Shown here: one piece after another, positions 11,827-24,087 of the stretch
Layout of the letters: each line of letters opens with the position of its first letter
Position numbering within the stretch: position 1 is the stretch's first letter
NCBI GenBank assembly: GCA_009741485.1
Contig: CM019230.1
Location: forward strand, 5,800,377-5,864,376
From: Malurus cyaneus samueli
Taxonomy: Eukaryota > Chordata > Aves > Passeriformes > Maluridae
Length of the DNA stretch: 64,000 nucleotides
Direction of reading: 5' to 3'
Position numbers and translations under genes: made by a program
Notes under the pieces: model-generated
Told to the model about the DNA's origin: nothing
Seen by the model: the letters and a program-made list of their open reading frames with translations, nothing else
Databases searched by the model: none

Positions 11827-12162
11827 CTGCAGAGACCATCACTTGGGTGCTGTGCCACCGGTGGATCCCCCCCTTGCTCCTCACCCCGCAGGAGTACCGG
11901 CCTGCATCTCTCAGTGTGACATGGCTCAGCGTCACCGTGAATGCGTGTGCCGTGTGGTTGTCCCTGATGGACACCCTGTCCCTCGTCACTGTCACCTCCG
12001 AGCCATCCGTTTGGATGATGTAGGTCAAGCAAATCTGGAGGGAGTTTTTGCGGCACCAGTACTTGGAGTTGAGCTCGAAGCGTGGCTTGTAGCTGCAGGA
12101 CACTGCCAGGGAGCTGCCCTGCTCCACTGTCACCTGCTTGGGGCCTGTCACCGCCTGGCCAC
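11827..12162 (-). CDS. CD300-like (CMRF35-like) receptor, V-domain exon
   Basis: This 336-nt exon (112 codons, phase 1-1, the usual Ig exon phase) has acceptor CCTCTGCAG and donor GTAAAA. It encodes a complete V-set domain: a GPKQVTVEQGSSLAVSCSY strand with the first cysteine, YWCRK with the extra cysteine pair typical of CD300/pIgR (WC...C), RVSIRD, FTVTLSHVTLRDAGRYSCGV with the second cysteine, and a TQVMVSA end. CD300 proteins are leukocyte surface receptors that bind lipids and give activating or inhibitory signals. No signal-peptide exon or tail with ITIM or charged residue could be assigned with confidence. A hydrophobic stretch at about 10830-10925 (minus) is a weak candidate for a membrane exon, but the splice phase is wrong. 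The gene lies antisense within a RAB37 intron, as CD300LF does in mammals. Orthology to a particular CD300 member is not claimed. Confidence 0.85.
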
Positions 12163-12168
12163 CTGCAG

Positions 12169-13497
12169 AGGACAGAGAGAGGCGCTGTAAATGTGTCCTG
12201 GTGTTGCATCAGGGAGCCACGAGGGATCTGAGCCCGGGTTTCTTGGGGGCACAGCCCGAGGGAGGCTGTGCCTGTGAACCCACAGTGCCAGCAGACAGTG
12301 CTGAGATGAGATGCCCCCAGTCATCAAAAGAAGAACCCCCATCAAGCTTGTCTTATTAAAAAAGTGAAAAGCCTTATTCCCAAGCTTCTCGTGGCAGCAG
12401 TACAAGAAAATCTCAGAGATCAAACTCGGTAACTGCCAGACGAAAAGTTTGGGATCAGCTGAGCTTTTGCCATGACCACAGTGAGCTTCCTGGTCTGGCT
12501 CAGCCCCAACCTATCCACAACTCTGCCAGAACCCCTGAGATGGAATTACCTGACCTGTGCTCGTGGCTTTCACGAGGAAAAGGGTCCAAACCAAGAAAAT
12601 CCTCATTTTCCAGCTTCTTGCTCCCAAGGTGAGGCTTTCCCCACTGTTTTTCCAAAAATATCCTGCGGGATGGAGCCAACACTCGCACATGGGTGTCCCA
12701 GGAGTTTTCAAAGCCACCTTCTCCTTCGCGTCCTTGGGCAAGGCTTACCCGCAGACTCTGATGTCTTATTTTTAAGATAGTTGCTTCCTCCCGTTCACCC
12801 GGGGGTCATGACTCACCCTGGGCTGTTTCGTGACAGAGACTCTGCTTTTCCTCTGAAATAGACACTGAGTTCCCAGGAAAATGCCAAAACGCAGCAGGTT
12901 CCTCCACCATGGTGCCCACCCCGGAAGGGAGCAGAGACCCTTTCCCTGCACAGAGCCCCAAGGATTTTGGGGAGTTTTGCGCGGGGCCAGGGATGCAGGG
13001 ACTGGGGTAGAGTGAGTGCAGGTCAGCCCCCGTGGATGGACTGGTTGGGATGCTGCCATGCTCTCCCAGTTGTGATGGACTGGGATGATGGACAGGGATG
13101 ATGTCCAGCCATCCACCCCCCTGCCCTGCTGCTCCCTGGCTCCTGCCAGCTTGAGCTGGGCTGCTTTTGTTTGTTTTCTCGAGCAGAAGTGTCTCATTTC
13201 CTCCTCAAATCACCTTTTTTTGGCACGGCTGTAGGGTTTTGAGTGACAGCGCTGCTTTTCCCCCAGAATTAAATGCTTCCACTAAAAGTTTCAGAAACAC
13301 AAACACAGAAAGCAAAGCCGTTTCCTCGGCAGCTGCTTTGCCAATGGCTTTATTCCAACATGACCTTTAGAAAGAGCAGAAAGCACAAATCCCCAGAACC
13401 CCCTTCCCTCTCCGTCCCTTGCCATGGCAAGAGGAAGCTCTGAGTCTTCTTTTTTTTTTTGGTCACCAAGTAACCCCTTCATTCCCAGCTGACCAGT
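12169..13497. other. Single-copy spacer upstream of the CD300-like exon
   Basis: This stretch lies between the V exon and duplication copy 2. A signal-peptide exon for the minus-strand CD300-like gene should lie here or further right. One weak candidate is an ATG on the minus strand near 12340 followed by GVLLLMTGG, but it has no convincing phase-1 donor. Apart from a short T-run at 13449-13460 I see nothing else definite. Confidence 0.4.
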
Positions 13498-15349
13498 TGT
13501 GAGCTGAGCTGCTGCAAGTAACAGCAAGATCTAAACTCAAAAAATGGCTGGAAATGGCAAACCTGCTTTGTGATGAGAAAATTCCTGCTCCAGCCACCTC
13601 ATCTTCCTTGGGGATGCATCCCTGCCCAGCAAGGCACAGTGCATCCTTCCCACCCTTCCCTCAGAGTGAGAGGGGGATTGGGAGAAGTGGCACAAGAGTG
13701 GAGTCTCTGGGTGGAATGTGAGCAGGGAAGGTGTCTACAAAGGTATTTACTTTGTGAGGATTTCGAGGGGAGTTCAGTTACCCGAAAGCAGACGGAAGCA
13801 CTTCTTCAAAAACCCACTTTGGTCGAGTTGCTGGGGAATTTTTCAAGCCACATCCATGCTGTGTCATTACTGTCACATCACTGTCAGATGTGAGGCATCA
13901 TTTCCCTAATTCCCAAATTTAATTCCTGGGCAGGATGAGCAGCTGCCCAGCCCAGTGCAGGGGTTGGGATTCCCAAAACAGACTGGAACCACTTCCTCCC
14001 CGTAAACAGCTGTCCCCAGGACCGTGTTACCCTCCAGAGAGCTCCTGACTCTGTGTCAGCAGCTGAAGGAAGATCTCCTTCCTGCCCCTGAGGATACTGT
14101 AATGATTTACACCAACCCAGCATCAGCTCTGCGACTCCCACGTGGGGTTTCAGTGTGATATTTCTCCTCTCAGCTGCAGCGTGAAGGGGCCCTGGCAGAG
14201 TGGGACAGAGGGATGCAGGGAAGGGAGAAGGGACACTGCCTGGGGACTGTCATGCAAAGGGGATGGCTCCAGCTCGGTGCCCCAGCTCAGCAGCGTGTGA
14301 ATGTACTCCTGGAGGGGAAGGTCAACATGAGAGCAGGCAGGAATGAGGAACCTCAGAGTGCTGATGCAGGAGTCTGTCACAGGAGGGGCTGTGATGTTTA
14401 TCTCAATTAAAATGAGTGTCAGTTGGAAAGCGAGACCAGAAAGGGAGTAGAGCAATTGAGGCAGAAACAGCGCAGCCGAGTGTGATGAGGAGTCACTCTG
14501 CCTAAGCGGGGGAGAGTCCCGCAAGGAGACCCCCGAGACCCTCCAGCCAGGGTGCGGACAGTCCGGGGGAATGAATAAACACAGCCGCCTGCACGGGGCA
14601 GGGGAAGGCGCCCTGCCCTGCACCAGCATCTCCGGTGCGCTGCGGCAGCGTCCTGCGAGACAAGACCGCTCTCTTTTGGCAGCGAGAGGCCTGGGGAGCA
14701 CAAGGCAAGGCTGCTCTGTGAGAGAAGAGGCATTGCTGGGAGGGCTTCTCAGGAACGCCGCTGATGCGCCGTGACGGGATCACATCAGTTCGCCTTTCTG
14801 TCTGCGCCGTGCGGGGCCGGGGCGAGCACTCGCACAGCGAGAGAAGCGAGAGAAGCGTGTCACAGCCCCGGCAGCGCCACCGTGATGTGATGCGGGCACG
14901 GCACAGGGCATGGCATGAGCTGTCACCTGCGCTCCTGCAGTTCTGCCCCCGGGGCAGCGCTCCCGGTCCCTGCCCAGCGGCGACGGGACACGGCGCGACA
15001 TCAGCAAACACCGCTCGTTCTCTGGTGCTGCAAGATTATCGGTCTGGGTTTAGTCTCTGCTGCAGGCCTTCAGAAAAAGGCTCAAAGCCTTCCTGGGACA
15101 GGCAGTAATTGGCTCAATCAGTGCGTGCATCTCCTTGCTTCAGGGCACAGCAAGAACAGATTTCCCCAGCTCTCACCCCGCTCTATTACCCACCTCCACA
15201 GCTGAGCCTTTCCAGAGTCCTGTCTGCTCTGGACTTCAATATTTCCAATCTTTTATTCTGTTATTTAATCTTTGAAAAATAATCAAGTCGTTTCAGTCTG
15301 TTCTTCACGGGCAGATTTAGCAAGTTTGGTGAAATTGTCCTGAGGAGAT

Positions 15350-15600
15350 AAGGCTGAGTGTAATAATTGCAAATTAGCAATTTGCTCCTTTAGCGCTGGC
15401 TGATTGAGCAGTCACTGTCTGACCTCTCCTTTCCGCTGCCATCTCAGATAACCAAGATAAGTCCAGATCGTTCCCAGATCTCCTGATTTAGTAAAGCCAG
15501 TAAAAGTGGCACAGAATAATTGCCGGCTTGGTGGTGGTGAAGGATTTACCCCGGGCTCTGCCTTGGGCTGGTTTTAGCCAGAAAATGCTAAGATAGGGGT
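15350..15600. promoter_or_regulatory. GATA-motif cluster (copy 2), possible enhancer
   Basis: This is the copy 2 counterpart of 1859-2104. GAGATAAGG, CAGATAACCAAGATAAG and TAAGATAGG are all retained. Their retention is expected from overall copy identity and is not independent evidence of function. Confidence 0.3.
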
Positions 15601-17753
15601 TTCTTAATGCAAGGAAATTAAGAATTCATTCTCGGTGAATCAGAGGATGAAATTCCGATTCCTTCCTAGCTCACTGGGAAAGAATGACTTCAGCAGAGCT
15701 CCAGTTTCCCCCAAATGTGTTGCACAGGCAATCCGGGGAGATGCTACAGCAGCTAATGGGGTTGGGCAGCAGAGAACGAGCAGGAGCAGGCGAGGACAGT
15801 GAAGCAGAAACTCCTGAGCTGGATTTAAATCTTCCACTGTTAGAGCTGCACTTCTCAAGGCAAATACACAAGTAATTAAACTACCAGAGATAGTCTACCA
15901 GCCGACAGACCAAACAATGGATCTAAATTGCTGCTTCATTTGGAATCATTCCTGCCATTTACAGGTCATTTCCTCTGATTTCATTGCTCCGCAGTGATTT
16001 CAACTGGTCAGAGCTTGCTCGGGGCTATGAACTCCTCACTGGCTGCCGGAGACCTCTGCTGGGTCTGGGGGAAGCTGGCAGAGAAAGTGATTTGCTCTGG
16101 GTGATGGGGAAATGCGTCCCGCGGTGTGAGAGGGGAGGCAGTGGTGCAGGTATCGGGCTGCTGGGCTCTGATAAAGCTGCTGATATCGCTTATCAGCCAC
16201 GGGTCAGGTCCTCCAGCACCATAAAGTGGAATAAAGTCCTTGGAGCGGGGCCAGCCTGTGCTGGTGCCTGTGTTTTGCCAGCAATCTGTGCTGTCTCATC
16301 AGGCTGCATTACACTTGGAGATGTCATGATAGACAGGAAAATTGTCTTCCTCCTGAGTGAGGTTAAACCTGCAGGCCCAAGTGTCTCTGGTGCAACGCCA
16401 GTGCCTGCAGAGGGGATGGACAACTTGGCTCTGTGGGGCTCTTCTCGCTCAGCAGCTGCTGCTCCCTGCCCTCCTTTGTGATTCAGGACAGGAAACAAGT
16501 ATTGCCGGAGCTGGGAAGCGTCAGAAGATGCTCTCTGAGCTCCAGAGCCTTTCCTGCAGCAGAGACCTGCCAGAAATTCCCTTCCAGGGATAAGCAGACC
16601 CGGAGGCTCAGACTCACTGAGGGATTTACTCCCCTCTTCACTGGGGGTGAGGTTCATCCCAACTTCCAGAACGGGTTTGTCTGAGTGCCTGCCCAGTTTG
16701 GGTACCCAGGGCAGAGCCGTGCAGTCCCTGATCTGTGTCTCTGGGGTCTGTGTGGCCCAGCAGACAGCTCAGGATGGGCAGGACCCCCACTCTGGGCAGG
16801 AGGGGCACTCAGGATGGGGGCAGGCAGTCTCCATCCTCAAAGGGCCATGACAGCCCTGGGATACCCATGGAAAGGATTCTGCCGACATCCGCGGAGTTTT
16901 AACAAGTTCTTGGTGTGTTTGAGAGTTGCCCTGACTTTATTGAAGCCCCCCTGAGGTTTGCTGCTCTCTGCTTCTTGGCCCTGCCTGCTGTGGAGTGCAT
17001 GCACTGTGTTGAACCGCTGGTTAATTATCTGATCCAGACACCAGGGCTCATGATGTCATTAATTTTTGTGCTGTTGATTGTCTTCCAGAGCATGAGGCCA
17101 TGGCCTGCCTGCAGGATGGTCTGTGTCAGGCTGGGTTGAGCTTTTTGGCCTCAAGCAAGCCTGAACCTCACTGTCCCTATTTATTTGGTTTTTAAATTTT
17201 TTTTTAGGCTGTTGTTTCCAAGCCCAAACAACTGACCCGACAGAACCGTCTCTGTATTCAGAGGAAATGACAGGCAGATATAATTAGCGATGTCAGGCCC
17301 AGGCAGTCAAACTGCAATCGGACGGGTGCAGATGGCTCTTGGAAGCATGGTCTGTTCCTCTGGCTTGGGGCCATCTGCTGATCTGGGACGAGGCAACTGG
17401 AGACTGGATTGAGTCTCTCTTAAATAAACTTCTAAATAAAGATTAATTTATTGCCAGTGCAGTCAACAGCCTCAGATTGCTCCGAAGGGAATCATAAAGA
17501 AAAGGATCTCAATGAGATATCGACTGTCACCTTCAGATTTAGGCACAGATTCCTCCAATTTCTAAATACAATTCTTTTTTCACTCCAAGCAGGGTTCTAA
17601 CTGGGCTCTGTAAATGCAGAGGGGACCTGACAGGGTAAACCAGGCTTAGCACCAGCTTCGTAAAGGAGCTGAAATGGCCTGGTTAGCGCGTTCTGCTGCC
17701 CCTCCCCGGCGTGACACGCCAGTGACCACGCAACTCTGGGCTTCACCCCTGCT

Positions 17754-17804
17754 CGTGTCCGGAGGGGTGTCCGGAGGGGTGTCCGGAGGGGTGTCCGGAG
17801 CGGT
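17754..17804. repeat. 12-bp tandem repeat, four units (copy 2)
   Basis: Three TGTCCGGAGGGG units and a final TGTCCGGAGCGG, one unit more than in copy 1. The unit-number difference is a useful marker for telling the copies, or haplotypes, apart. Confidence 0.85.
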
Positions 17805-18339
17805 GTCAGCCGGAGCAGCCTCGGTGCGGCCGTGAGGCTCCGTGAGAGCCAAGGAGCCCGCTGTGAGCCGGAGCAGCGCAGCGGAGCCCCTACAGAAATC
17901 CTCTCTGCCAGCGCTGGCCATGCCCCGTGCGCGCCGGGAAGGAGGGCAGCGGTTCCCGGCGGCGACAGCAGGGACCGCCGGGCTCTGCAGAGTGGGGGTC
18001 TACTACAGAGAGGGCAGGGGGAGCTGAGAGGGAGCGGCGGTGGTACCGAGAGTCCGGCGGGCTCTGCCGGCGGGGGGATCCGCCCCAGGGCGGGACCGCC
18101 TCTCCCCGCTCCCCCGCATCGCCTCCTCCGGGCGGGGAGCCCTGCGCGGCGGCCCGAGCACCGGGCAGCGCTGTCCTGCGGGCACCGAGCGGACCGGCGG
18201 GGCCGCACCGGGCGGGCGCTGCGGGGCCGAACGGCCGGGCGGGCCTCACTGGGCGGGCGCTGCCCGCGGTGCTGAGCAGAGCGAACGCTGTCCGCGGTGC
18301 TGCAGGAGCGGCCGCGAGCTCCCAAAAACCCCCCCGGCC

Positions 18340-18398
18340 ATGGGGGCCCGCGCCGCCGGCCCGGGGGGGACGGCTACAACGAGGCGCTGCTGCACAAG
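18340..18398 (+). CDS. RAB37: RAB37 alternative first coding exon (copy 2)
   Basis: The exon runs from ATG at 18340 to the donor GTAATG at 18399. Its end reads DGYNEALLHK, like the human alternative N-terminus that ends in VLHK and is joined to TILVGDSG. The next suitable exon is 23914-24024, which begins in phase 0. The ATG-to-donor distance is 59 nt, one short of the 60 needed, so the ATG frame and the GYNEALLHK frame disagree by one base. The likely site is the run of seven G at 18363-18369. No other in-frame ATG precedes GYNEALLHK. I infer a sequencing deletion in the G-run. The predicted N-terminus is about 20 residues and replaces the 39-residue N-terminus of the usual form. Confidence 0.7.
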
Positions 18399-18399
18399 G

Positions 18400-21300
18400 T
18401 AATGCCGGGGATGGGGATGGGGGCAGCGGGGAGGGGGCTGCAGAGCGGGTGCGCGGAGCTGGGCGCCGGTTTGAACTTCCCGACAAATTCCATCCTTCTG
18501 CAATCCTCGCCTCGCGCCCGGTGGATCCGTCTGTCACCCCCATCCCGGCGGGGTAGGCGGCAGCTCTGTGCCCCTCGTGGGGGAGCCGGCAGGGGCTGGC
18601 CCCGGTGCCAGCCACATCCCGGGTGACGGTGGGCAGCGGGGTGGCCGGATTCGGCGTGTTCGGGAAGCCGGGAGTGCTGGAACGGGGCCAGCCCCGCGGC
18701 AGAGCCCGCAGCCGCCCTTCAGCCGCTCCCGCTGTCCTGTGCATGCTCGGGGCGGCTCGGGGGCAGCTGAACCCCGGGGCCGTGCTTGTTAGAGCAGCCT
18801 GAGGAGCCGGGACTTCCCTGCTGTGAAACAGCGCTGTCCCAGAGACTTCCACTCCTGCCCTTCTTGCTTTGAAATCCTTCTCTTTTGCGGTGTTCCTGGG
18901 ACTGTGTTTTGTAACTCCCGGGATTGTGTTTTGTAACTCCGATTGCACCGACGGTGCTCAGGGTTGGTGGCGTCTCTTCAAGACGTGTGGGGCTCAGGAT
19001 TTGCGGCGAGGACAGCAGCAGCGGGGCTGCTTGCCCTCTGCTGTCAGGTGCTGCCCTGCAAGTCCTGGAGTCATGCAGGAGATGCTGATTTATGACAGAT
19101 CCACCCAGCACTCCTTCCTGTTCTCCTCACACTGCTTTCCCGCAGTCCCCAGTGACGGTGCAGGAACTGGCATCTCCAGGGAAAAGCAGGGGTGGGACAA
19201 GGCAGGGGGAAGGGCTGGGGCTCTGTGGATCACTCTTCACAAATCTCAGTCTGTTCTGGGTCCTGCTGTACTCAGGGCAGTGTGCCCAGCCCCTGATTAG
19301 CAGAAAAATATCAATTACTAGCAGTTCTCATTTCTGTTGTACATGGAGCACGTAGGACATGCCTCCAGGGATGACTGGAGAAACTTTGATTCTTTGCAAA
19401 GCCTTAACTCTCTCTTCTCCAGCGATGAGCTGCTGCAGTTAAGGAATGACACTGGTGGAAATGAGGCTCTGGGCAGAAGATCTGCCCAGGAAAATAAACA
19501 CATTCCCTGCTGTAACCCTTGGTATTTTTCTGCTGCTCCTGGCTGGGCTCCTTGTCTCGCACAAACAAGGCTGCTCTCACTCCAGGGAAGTGAGGCAGCA
19601 AATACCTCACTAGATCTTGTGTCCGAGCAAGCAATCACATTTCAGATGTGCTGAGAACCCCCAAGAGATCTTTGCAGTCTGGAGACGAGGATCAAATGAT
19701 TTCTGGTTGGTGCCTAACCCAGGTCTGGGGAGGAAACGGGCCAGGAGCAAACCAAAGCAGGAACAGCAGAGATTTGTTCTGGGCTGTTCCAGAAAAGTTT
19801 TGCATTATACAAAATGATGAATTCTGCTTTCAGGTGGTTTGACCCATTGCCAAATCATCCTTCTTCCTGTGTGATTCTTGGATGCATTTGTCTGGAGCAG
19901 GATCCGGGGGCATAGGGACATACTCCTCGGCTGTGGTTGATCCAAGCTGTTAGCAGGGGGCTGCAAACAGGGATCTCCTGCACGAGCTGAGCCAATTTTT
20001 GTTTGATGCAGCCTCTGCCAGGGCCGGGGCCCAGCCTGGCTGGCAGAGAGCCCCAAGCTCTGGCTCAAGGCACTGTAAAGGTCTTGGCCATGGTGAGACA
20101 GTGCCTGGGCAGGTGGGGACAGCCCTGAACTGTCCTTGCAGCACAGGACAGCTTCTAGCATCACCCAGCAGCATCCAAACTGTCCTGGAGCACTGCTTGG
20201 AGCAGGGGGGAAGCAGCACAATTTTGTACAGAGAGAGCAGGTTAAAAATCAGGCTCAGGACTGAGAGTGTGAGCCTGAGTGAACGTGAGAGTGGGGTGAA
20301 GAGGAGCTGAAAGCGGCCACAGCTTCACCCTCAGACACCTCCCAGGGCCATGTCCCAGCTGAGCTCTGCAGGCAGCTGTGCTGGGGGGCACGTACACATT
20401 TGCCACAATCTGTTGTGATAAATCCTGCTCACCTTGGCAAAAAATTGTGGGTCTGGGGCTTCAGCAGGTCTCTGACAACACCACAGGCATGCAGGGCACT
20501 TCTGCCCTCCCTGCATCCCCCTGGCTGGGGTTTCACCCTGCCACGCTTCCACTGGCTATATTTAGCTCAGGTCCAGGTTCTGCATGTTAAATCTCGGAAA
20601 TGAACTGGGAAGACAACCCCAACCCACTCTCGCTGTCCCAGATCTGCTCCCGCTTGGCTGGCACCGGAATTGCAGCGGCCGCCTCCCTGCGCTGCTTTGA
20701 CAGCCGTGCAGAGCCTCTCTTCCCTCAGCAGGTTTGACCAAAATATCTCTTTTTCTCGCTGTCTGCCAGCACGGGGACGGGAAATTTGAATTGCTTTGCC
20801 TTGTCTCTGCAGCCCATGCCGAGCCAGCAATGATTTTGACTGGAAGTGAATCTACTTCTGAATTAACCCCAAAACGACTAATTCACGGTGTGGGGAGGGA
20901 TGTTTGCTCTTTTCCTAAGGCAGAGTAGGCAAACAGGAGGGTGTTACTTTTCTTTTTTGTAGCTTTTCTGTGGGGCTGTGGGGTGGTGGAGAAGTGAGGT
21001 TACCTCTGCTCACCCAGTGGCAATGATTTCCTTTAGCTGGAAAGAAGGATTGCTCTGATGGTGCTGGGGCTCAGCAGAGGTGACGTGGGACTGTCACCCA
21101 GTGAGTCTCCAGATCTCGGGAAGTTTCCCTTGTGCCTTGCCCTGGCACTGCTCCATCCTCACACCACAAGAGAGGAACAACAGCACCGAAAAGAATCTTG
21201 CAACATTTTATTCAAGTTTCCCATACAAAAGAAAAAAAAAAAATCTGGGGAAATCCTGGGGGACTGAGAGGTGCAGGAGAGGTCAGTCTGTGATGAGGGA

Positions 21301-23913
21301 AGAGTCAGGACAACTACGGAAATTTATCACTGTGAGACTTTGCTATCATGACTCAGCCATGTCCAGTCTGAGGTTTCAGGGGCTAATTGGTCACATCTTC
21401 CCCACAGTGGCTTTTTTTTTTTTTTTCTTGTTTTTTGTTTATTTGGTAACCAGGAAGACCACAGTGATTTCCACTATGCTGTGCCTCCACAGAGCCCGTG
21501 AGCTTTTCCTAAAGTCATTAGGAATATCTCTTGGCTGATCCAGGCCAACTTCTACTATTATTATTAAGTCATGAAGCAATTCATGAGTTGTCTCTATTAT
21601 GAATCCCATTTAAATTATTAATAGAGGAATCTGCCTTTTATACATGTTCTCTGTAAACCCTGGGCTCTGGAGGCTTTCTGGTGCTCATTCCAACCAGCTC
21701 TTCTCCCTCCATAATTAATGCTGCTCTCTGCATTAACTGCTCCCAAAGACAGGCTGCGGGGTTCACCCGTCTTGTTGCACATCCCAGCAGAGTATTTTAC
21801 TGGAAATAGGTGCAACACCAAAATAGGCAGCATTGAGGGGCAGGCGCCCCAGAGTAATGAATTCTTGGAGTTTTTTCCTATCCAGCTGCTCCTGGGCATA
21901 TCCTCTGCACAGGGAAAGGTTCTGGGCCCTAGGGAAAAGCCAAGGCGGGGTTTGGGCAGGGAAATTTCCCCTGGGAAAGGGGTGACCCAGATCCTCAGGC
22001 CCAGAGGTTTCTGCCTCCCAACATGCCCCCGGATCCCATGCAGGCTCCCAGCTCACGAGGCTGCTCTGAAAGTACAAGTGACCTGCAAAAGCCCAGGCAG
22101 GGAGGAGGGAGGAATCTCTGCCTGCGGATCTGGGCACAGGTTGCTGCCTCTCAGCACACGGGGCTGTGCAGCAGCCTGCATCTGGCAGAGGGCTCCCTCC
22201 TGCCAACAGCTCTGCTCAGCAGGTCAGGCTCTTCTCAGGAGTGGTTCGATGTTTGGGATGTTTGTTTTTTTTTCCAAAGAAAAGTGCTGATTCACTGAGG
22301 AGAAGGTTCACTGGAGTGTATCGGTGTGAACAGGCTCCATGCAGGTTGTGGGGTGATGCTTCATGCTGATCTCCTGACAGTCCATGTCCATGTATTGTTT
22401 GTGGTCCCCAAGTTCCTTGGTTTTTGCTTTCAAATCACTTTTTGGGGCTTTGTGGGCTGCAGAAACCATGGTGCCAGGTGCTGTGGATCCCACATGGCCT
22501 CCCAGAGCATGGTCTTTGGTCTGCTGGGGCTGCTCAGGCACTCAATTAAACACATTCCTGCACGCTCAAACTGTGCTTCACAAGGGGGATGCGCAGAGCC
22601 TGAAGTGGTGATAGGGTTGGTCACACCCTGGGACACTTTGGGATGGGAGAGGGGACTGGACATGCACAGAGGCTCCCCTGGATATTGGGGAGGTACTGAA
22701 ACATCTTCAGAGTGGGGATGAAGGGCTGAAGTGTCCTGGGATGAAGCAAAGCTGCCAGAGCTGCCCAAACACGGACCAAAGGGGAAAAAAGAGATGCAGC
22801 TGAGGTGGATGCAGAGAGTGGGGAATTCATCCCCAGCACTTCACTGGCTCAGCCCTGCAGCCTTGGGGGTGGCAGGGGACCAGTGACAGGGGGGACACTC
22901 AGTGTTTGACAGAGCTGCAGCTGCAGGAACACCCGTGCTCTGAAAGACAGCGCCAAAAGCACTTGTGAGCAAGAAGCCTGTTAGCGGAGTGTTTATTGTA
23001 ACCCGTGTCCTGTGAAAAGGTCGAAAGTGCCTCTGTTTCCTGAAAGGATGGGAATGTTTGTGTCTCTGTGAACAAAACCAGAGGGGAAGGAGGGGTTCAG
23101 TTTGCACTGCAGGTCTCCCTAAGGTCAGAGATTTGGAGGGACACGGGCAGGAGCAGGAGGGAAGATGAGCTTCCCAGGGATGCAGTGTGGGTACCAGGGC
23201 CATGCCATGCTGGCAGTGTGGGAACTGCTCAGGAGGTGACAGCTCTGACACACACACAGCTCCCTTGTTCCTTCTGCTCAGTGGTGGGAGCAGTCTGGAG
23301 CTTCCCTGGGAGGGATGGAGAAGCAGAGGGACTCTGTGATTTCAAACCCATCCCTTTGGAGGAGGGAGTGCTGCTGGTCCACGGTGTTACAGCAGCACAA
23401 AGGCAGCCCAGCGACCCGGAGAGGCTGCGTGGCTGTGGCAGCAGGAGATGCTCTTTTCACTAAACTGTTTTGGATCCAATCCAGTGACCCCAAAATCCTC
23501 CCAAAGAGGTTTTCCAACAGAGCTGCATGACCCAAGGCTGCTTCTGCCCATAATCTCCCCAGGCTGGTGTAGGAGAATTTCTCCTGGTCACTCTCCATGA
23601 TGGGCTGTGCTTTGCTTTCCTTCCATCTCTCCTCTCTTGGACAGGGCACAGTGGGGCTCAGGCCTGAACCTCATCCCAGAGCACATTTTATTAATTACAG
23701 ACATGGACAGAGGGTGAAAATTCCTCCCTGGGCAGGTGGCAGGACCAAAAGGAACAGATTTGGGGCTGGGCTGGTCCCTCCTGGTCCTGCTGCATTCATT
23801 GCCACATCCTCCCAACACCCTCTCCCCAGATGTCTGTCCCTTTCTGCACAATGTGCCTGCATTTCCCCCATCACCTGCACCTTCACTGACACCTCTTTGC
23901 CTGGTCCTTGCAG
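18400..23913 (+). other. RAB37 alternative intron 1' (copy 2)
   Basis: This 5.5 kb intron lies between the alternative first exon and the alternative P-loop exon. It contains T-runs near 21413-21427 and 22265-22274. I found no other coding exon, and the many short open frames on both strands lack splice context or recognisable domains. The corresponding copy 1 interval is 4900-10620. Confidence 0.6.
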
Positions 23914-24024
23914 ACAATCCTGGTTGGAGACAGCGGCGTGGGGAAGACATCTCTGCTGGTCCAGTTTGACCAGGGCAAGTTCATTCCTGGCTCCTTCTCT
24001 GCCACGGTGGGCATCGGGTTTACG
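23914..24024 (+). CDS. RAB37: RAB37 alternative P-loop exon (copy 2)
   Basis: This is a 111-nt phase 0-0 exon with acceptor CCTTGCAG and donor GTAAGG. It encodes [18 protein letters not shown] followed by a stretch ending [16 protein letters not shown] is an intact Walker A/P-loop. It is the same length and phase as the usual exon at 28159-28269 ([18 protein letters not shown]...GIDFR), and both can join exon 3 (NKVVVVDG) at 30239. Human RAB37 has isoforms with the same [15 protein letters not shown] exon, so this is an old, conserved alternative exon that changes the N-terminus, P-loop flank and switch I (IGFT for IDFR). Which tissues use it cannot be told from sequence. Confidence 0.9.
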
Positions 24025-24087
24025 GTAAGGGCCCAATTCCTGATCCTGGGCTGTGCACTCACCTTGGGGAGCAGCTTTATTTGGGGA

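Larger units (their letters stand above)
17740..18830. promoter_or_regulatory. RAB37: CpG island, alternative RAB37 promoter (copy 2)
   Basis: A CpG-dense island surrounds the alternative first exon at 18340. It contains several GC boxes (GGGCGG-like, 18190-18260) and lacks a TATA box, which suggests dispersed initiation. In mammals RAB37 likewise has an upstream promoter with its own first exon, located beyond the nested CD300LF gene. Confidence 0.6.
13498..24087. repeat. Direct long duplication, copy 2
   Basis: This is the second copy of the 10.6 kb unit. Its left edge follows CAGCTGACCAGT at 13485-13496 and its right edge is near 24087, where copy 1 continues into the CD300-like segment and copy 2 continues into the rest of RAB37. 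It carries the cleaner alternative RAB37 first exon (18340-18398) and P-loop exon (23914-24024). The right end is therefore joined to the body of RAB37, which makes copy 2 the one that can splice to exon 3 at 30239 with least distance. Confidence 0.95.

Noticed and set aside
12280..12345. Minus-strand ATG with GVLLLMTGG as the CD300-like signal peptide
   Set aside because: No convincing phase-1 donor follows, and the hydrophobic core is short.
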